This document shows, piece after piece, positions 60,759 through 64,000 of a stretch of 64,000 nucleotides of DNA. The notes below the pieces were generated by a model. It had not been told where the DNA came from and did not search any database. It was given only the letters and a program-made list of their open reading frames with translations. The translations under genes and the position numbers were made by a program. This DNA is from Selenomonadales bacterium. Its GTDB lineage: Bacteria > Bacillota > Negativicutes > Sporomusales > UBA7701. The stretch is taken from the NCBI GenBank assembly GCA_018434945.1, contig JAHDOI010000035.1, positions 124,001 through 188,000 on the forward strand. The letters are read 5' to 3'. Position 1 is the first letter of the stretch. Each line of letters opens with the position of its first letter.

Positions 60759-61217
60759 TCACTGGAGGATCTGCACCGCCCCTGCCAAACTGTCGCTGTC
60801 ACGGACGGTTTGGGGTATAAGCCCGGCGTTCTGTAATATGGTGGCAAGCAGGTTGAGGCTCTCTTCGTACGGACCGAGTTTCGATGCCAATTGGGCTGTG
60901 ACTTCCTGCCGTACGACTGTTTCCACCGTGGTCCGGATATCACCGCCATATGCTGCGCTGGTTACCAATCCGGCAAATTCACCCTGGCCGGCCCGTTCAA
61001 GGGCAGCTTGGGTCACGCGGCTGACGATCGCTCCCCGGTCGCCTTGCTCAAGCTCCTGTTTGAGGGACAGCAGTTCCTGCACTTGGGCTGCTTCCGGGTT
61101 CTGGGCCACTATCTGCGCGAGGATATCGTCGGCTGTTGCAGCGTGAGCCGAGGGCAGCAGGGGCGCAAAGGAGGAGATAGCCATAGCGAGAACGGCCATG
61201 ATAACGATTTTTTTCAT
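60759..61217 (-). CDS. Hypothetical exported 152-aa protein
   Basis: Not recognised. Signal peptide (about 1-26, ending SAHAATADD), then an all-helical, Gln/Glu/Leu-rich body with QELLSLKQELEQGDRGAIVSR and VETVVRQEVTAQLASKL. The ATG at 61217 has GGGG 6 bases upstream; the earlier ATG (61223) is too close to it. The double hairpin lies downstream. Probably a small secreted or envelope protein. Confidence 0.7.
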   Translation of the reverse strand: MKKIVIMAVLAMAISSFAPLLPSAHAATADDILAQIVAQNPEAAQVQELLSLKQELEQGDRGAIVSRVTQAALERAGQGEFAGLVTSAAYGGDIRTTVETVVRQEVTAQLASKLGPYEESLNLLATILQNAGLIPQTVRDSDSLAGAVQILQ

Positions 61218-61296
61218 AGACATCCCCTTTCCACGTTGCTCAGCCTTCATTTTACCACGCATGTTACGTAAACTAAAGGCGAAATATTTACCTGAA

Positions 61297-61336
61297 ATTA
61301 TCGACCCGGCTGCTAGACGTCAGCCGGGTCGATAAT
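61297..61336 (-). terminator. Hairpin overlapping the comB stop codon
   Basis: ATTATCGACCCGGCTG and CAGCCGGGTCGATAAT form a 16-bp stem. The last codons of comB lie in one arm and its TAG stop in the 8-base loop. The tail after it is T-poor. Confidence 0.75.
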
Positions 61337-62029
61337 TTCGCCATTGCGAAATTCGGGGATATAGTCATACAGATCGTGCTGCAGGCAATAGGCGATATCG
61401 TCGCCATAACCGATGGCGGCGAGATTCCTGGCATGCTCGCCCCGAGACGTCCGTCGCACAAGGTCGGCACGGTAATCGTTGTATATTGCCCTGGCGGCGA
61501 GGGCTGCATCACTGGGCTCGCTATGGCCGGCAAGCCTGTCGGCCAGCAGCCCGGCGCACAGCGCGTCTTCAATGGTCAGGTGACCGCGGGTCCCGGCGCA
61601 GAGAATAACGATGTCCATCGCTATGGAGGAAAGCCTCCGACAAAGGGCGGCGGCGTTGACGAACGCGCCGACGTACACTTTTGCCGCCTTCTCAGCGGTT
61701 TTCAAGGCAACGGTGCCGTTGGTCGTCGTCATGATGATCGTCTTGCCGGCCACCGTCACACGGTCGTACTCACCGGGCGAGTTGCCCAAGTCAAAACCCG
61801 GTATTGGGCGGGCCTGGCGTTCTCCGGCCAGCAGCGCACCGGCTAGGCGCTCTTTCAAGGCGAAAGCTTCTTCAACGGTGCTGACAGGTACAATACGGCG
61901 GCATCCGTTGGCAAAGGCGGTGGTCATCGACGTCGTCGCCCGGAAGATATCGAGGACGGCAACGGCATGTTCGCCCACGGGTGGCCTGACTATGTATTCC
62001 TGGGGGGTGAAGTATACGTCGACCGTCAT
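61313..62029 (-). CDS. ComB-type 2-phosphosulfolactate phosphatase-like protein
   Basis: A 238-residue ComB-family protein: AVAVLDIFRATTSMTTAFANG, PIPGFDLGNSPGEY, IIMTTTNGTVAL, LCAGTRGHLTIEDALCAGLLA and a C-terminal VPLVR-type region. ComB removes phosphate from 2-phosphosulfolactate in coenzyme M synthesis, but homologues occur in many non-methanogens, so the substrate here is unsure. It follows the amidohydrolase gene by 8 bases. Confidence 0.85.
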   Translation of the reverse strand: MTVDVYFTPQEYIVRPPVGEHAVAVLDIFRATTSMTTAFANGCRRIVPVSTVEEAFALKERLAGALLAGERQARPIPGFDLGNSPGEYDRVTVAGKTIIMTTTNGTVALKTAEKAAKVYVGAFVNAAALCRRLSSIAMDIVILCAGTRGHLTIEDALCAGLLADRLAGHSEPSDAALAARAIYNDYRADLVRRTSRGEHARNLAAIGYGDDIAYCLQHDLYDYIPEFRNGEIIDPADV

Positions 62030-62037
62030 GTAAACTC

Positions 62038-63258
62038 CTACTTGGCGAGCTGTTTGATGGTGGCGGCCAGGACGTCGATACCCTTCATGATGTCGTCGGC
62101 GTCGGCTTCTTCCTCGGGATTATGGCTGATACCGCCCCGGCAGGGGATGAAGATCATCCCTGCGGGAGCTATGGCGGCTATGTTCATGGCGTCGTGGCCG
62201 GCTCCGCTGTTCATCAGCCTGTAAGGCGTGTTGAGCTGGCGGCAGACGGTTTCGATCGTCTGGATGATTTCAGCGTTCATGGGTACAGGTTTGTCGGCGG
62301 TGACCACTTCGATGGCCACAGGTGTTTCCTGTCCGTCGGCGATGGTGCTGACAGCGTCTTTGATGTCTTGGATGGTTTCGATTATGCTGTCGTGGTCCAC
62401 GCCACGGATATCGACGCCCAGCTCCACCCGTCCGGGGATGACGTTCATCACGTTGGGATGGTTGCGGATTATGCCTACCGTTCCGACTGTGCCGCGATGG
62501 TGCTGCTCCATGGCGATCTCCTGCACCGCGAGAATGATCATTGCCGCGCTCACGAGGGCGTCCTGACGGTCGTCCATGGGCGTCGTCCCCGAGTGGCCGG
62601 CCATACCTTCAACAACGATCTTAAGGCGGGTGGGGGCGGCGATGGCTTCGACGATACCGATCGTGTTTTTGGTCCTCTCAAGCACCGGTCCTTGCTCGAT
62701 ATGCAGTTCGATGAATGCTTTGATTTCATCTCTGCTGCGGCCGGCGGCCTTAGCGTTAGCCAGGTCGAGGCCGTGGCGGCCGAGGGTGTCGGCAAAGGTT
62801 TCGCCGGCCTGATCTTTTGCTTTTGACCACGCAGGGTTAACAGAGCCTGCCATCGCTTTGCTGCCCATGGTGGCAAAGCCGAAGCGGCTAGATTCTTCCG
62901 CCATGAATACGATGAGCTCCACGGGATGGGCAAGCGGCCCTTGTTCTGCCAGGCGGCGAATTGCCGCCAACCCGCCGACAACGCCCAGGATGCCGTCGAA
63001 GCGTCCGCCCTCGGGAACGGTGTCAAGGTGTGAGCCTGTGGCTACTGCAGGGGCGCCCGCCATAGTGCCTTCCTGCCGCCCGATTATATTGCCGAACGCG
63101 TCACGGCGCACCGTCAGACCTGACTGGCGCATCAATTCCTGGATATATTCTCCGGCCCGGCGGTCCTCTTCGCTGAAGGCAAGGCGAGTGATTCCCGGGC
63201 CGCCCGCACTGAAACCAGCTAATTCTTCAATTGTGGCCATTACCCATTCTCTGTCCAC
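62038..63258 (-). CDS. M20-family N-carbamoyl/ureidoglycolate-type amidohydrolase (AmaB/AllC-like)
   Basis: A 406-residue Zn/Mn-dependent amidohydrolase. Motifs: TGSHLDTVPEGGRFDG, MAEESSRFG, FIELHIEQGPVLE, VEGMAGHSGTTPMDDRQDAL and NSGAGHDAMNIA, with metal His, Asp and Glu in place. This is the L-carbamoylase/allantoate-amidohydrolase group; which substrate is used is not clear. GTG at 63258 follows AAGGAGG by 7 bases. First gene of a two-gene unit with comB. Confidence 0.9.
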   Translation of the reverse strand: MDREWVMATIEELAGFSAGGPGITRLAFSEEDRRAGEYIQELMRQSGLTVRRDAFGNIIGRQEGTMAGAPAVATGSHLDTVPEGGRFDGILGVVGGLAAIRRLAEQGPLAHPVELIVFMAEESSRFGFATMGSKAMAGSVNPAWSKAKDQAGETFADTLGRHGLDLANAKAAGRSRDEIKAFIELHIEQGPVLERTKNTIGIVEAIAAPTRLKIVVEGMAGHSGTTPMDDRQDALVSAAMIILAVQEIAMEQHHRGTVGTVGIIRNHPNVMNVIPGRVELGVDIRGVDHDSIIETIQDIKDAVSTIADGQETPVAIEVVTADKPVPMNAEIIQTIETVCRQLNTPYRLMNSGAGHDAMNIAAIAPAGMIFIPCRGGISHNPEEEADADDIMKGIDVLAATIKQLAK

Positions 63259-63579
63259 GGCAATGCCTCCTTAATAATTCGCTACCTACTGATCCCGGTC
63301 AAAGGTTACCCATTAAGGTGTGGAAAAAGCCCGTCGCGCTGCACCTGATAAGCCGTTTCCTTGATGCTCTTCGCCTGATAGTATGCCCACTGGTCCTAGG
63401 CCTGGCTTTGCGCCAGCACCATTTTGTTGCCGTACCTGCGGCCTTGAATGAGGCAAGAGTTGCGCAATTTCCGTCGTCCTCGGCTATCATGGTCGGCAGT
63501 TTATCAGCCCAAAATGAACGGGTGGTTGAATTAGTCTTATCGACGGCATCAATTATCCTACCGGTATCTTTCAAAAAAT
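63259..63579. other. Intergenic stretch without a supported gene
   Basis: About 320 bases between the amidohydrolase start and the next terminator. A 91-codon minus-strand frame exists (63299-63574), but it has no ribosome site and no recognisable pattern. It may hold a promoter or leader for the amidohydrolase gene; none was recognised. Confidence 0.5.
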
Positions 63580-63597
63580 AAGCGCCGTGAGGCGCTT
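63580..63597 (-). terminator. Terminator after the 43-aa membrane protein
   Basis: AAGCGCC-TCAC-GGCGCTT then ATTTTTTG on the minus strand, 12 bases past the stop. Confidence 0.85.
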
Positions 63598-63609
63598 GGG
63601 CTGAAACAA

Positions 63610-63741
63610 TTACCTGATGAAGGAGACTACCATCACCAACAAAAGCACAGCTGCGGTAACACCGCCGACAACGAGGGCGGTGCGGTTCATCTTCTGCATG
63701 TCCTGTTTATGGTAGCCGCGCTTGCTGGGCCCTCTAGGCAT
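63610..63741 (-). CDS. Small membrane protein, 43 aa
   Basis: Not recognised. Basic N-terminus (MPRGPSKRGYHKQDMQKMNR) and one TM helix (ALVVGGVTAAVLLLVMVVSF), ending in Arg. GGGGG lies 7 bases before the ATG, and a terminator follows at once. Single-pass inner-membrane protein, probably N-in by the positive-inside rule. Confidence 0.7.
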   Translation of the reverse strand: MPRGPSKRGYHKQDMQKMNRTALVVGGVTAAVLLLVMVVSFIR

Positions 63742-63811
63742 TGCCCATCCCCCTATTCAAAGTTCGTCTATAAATCAATTTTACATTATTTGGCGAATAA
63801 TTCAAGTTGTC

Positions 63812-63973
63812 TTAAGCCTCAAAGACAAAATCCCGCTGGCATTTCGAACAAAATATTTGCTCGCCGTTGACGGCTTTGCACATAGGAACGACGATGATGG
63901 CGCCGCAGTAGGGGCAGATGATCTTCACCCCTTTCTCGATGGGACATTTGCGCCGCCTATGCCTCCAAAACAT
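63812..63973 (-). CDS. Small zinc-ribbon protein, 53 aa
   Basis: A 53-residue protein with two CxxC knuckles: ICPYCGAI (residues about 19-26) and IFCSKCQRDF (about 41-50), flanked by a basic start (MFWRHRRRKCPIEKG). This fits a one-zinc ribbon. GGGAGG lies about 8 bases before the ATG. Target unknown; it may bind nucleic acid or another protein. Confidence 0.75.
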   Translation of the reverse strand: MFWRHRRRKCPIEKGVKIICPYCGAIIVVPMCKAVNGEQIFCSKCQRDFVFEA

Positions 63974-64000
63974 GATACATCCCTCCCGCTATCATGATAT

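Noticed and set aside
63299-63574. A 91-codon minus-strand frame before the amidohydrolase gene
   Set aside because: No ribosome site, no motif, odd composition (Trp/Cys/Arg-rich); overlaps what is probably a regulatory stretch.

Overview
The window looks like a chromosomal segment of a spore-forming, anaerobic Firmicute, most likely of the Negativicutes/Sporomusaceae type. This is an inference from gene content. Sporulation genes (SpoIID-like, BofC-like, YunB, an alpha/beta SASP, YtxC, a Spo0E-like protein) sit beside anaerobic functions: two [FeFe]-hydrogenase-family proteins, PduL plus butyrate kinase, and an acyl-CoA dehydrogenase. Firmicute-style RNA control is also present: two T-boxes, an L20-type leader and a c-di-AMP riboswitch. 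No insertion sequence, phage gene or CRISPR array is visible. Most genes lie on the minus strand.

Layout, left to right. 1-5149: minus-strand operon ruvC-ruvA-ruvB-queH-DUF2905-spoIID-queA, with queA running off the left edge. 5275-8741: pduL-buk, a bofC-like gene, a 118-bp palindromic element, yebC. 8835-13750: five-gene hydrogenase/H2-sensing operon with a sigma-A promoter and a Rex-like operator. 13814-17160: chemoreceptor, yunB, SASP. 17235-23494: 5-oxoprolinase genes pxpBCA, tyrS, and divergently a class A PBP. 23592-25769: sporulation-like island with three tiny paralogous membrane-protein genes, a 112-aa protein, a YbaB paralog and a Lys/Asp-rich protein. Four of these genes have near-identical promoters fitting the sigma-K pattern.

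25975-36228: aminotransferase behind an operator-like repeat cluster, DUF2148, mutS2, U32 peptidase, phosphoglycerate-mutase-like protein, YetF, zapA, and an amino-acid permease with a frameshift and no canonical start. 36273-45573: pheST with T-box, an RNA methyltransferase, ktrAB, a class II aldolase, infC-rpmI-rplT. 45593-48705: thrS with T-box, ytxC. 48828-53128: two GRAM/PH-like proteins downstream of a Cache-PAS-GGDEF-HD-GYP sensor, a Spo0E-like protein, tRNA-Val(GAC). 53138-64000: acyl-CoA dehydrogenase, DMT transporter, VOC/thioesterase/hydrolase operon, 3D-domain lytic protein under a c-di-AMP riboswitch, L,D-transpeptidase, alanyl-tRNA editing protein, YibE/F, ComB, an M20 amidohydrolase and two small proteins.

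The best candidates for something undescribed are the tiny-gene island (23592-25769), the sensor-plus-two-GRAM operon (48788-52035) and the Rex-like site on the H2-sensing operon. Functions are read from recognisable motifs only. No database search was run, and start codons were chosen by ribosome-binding site and overlap.
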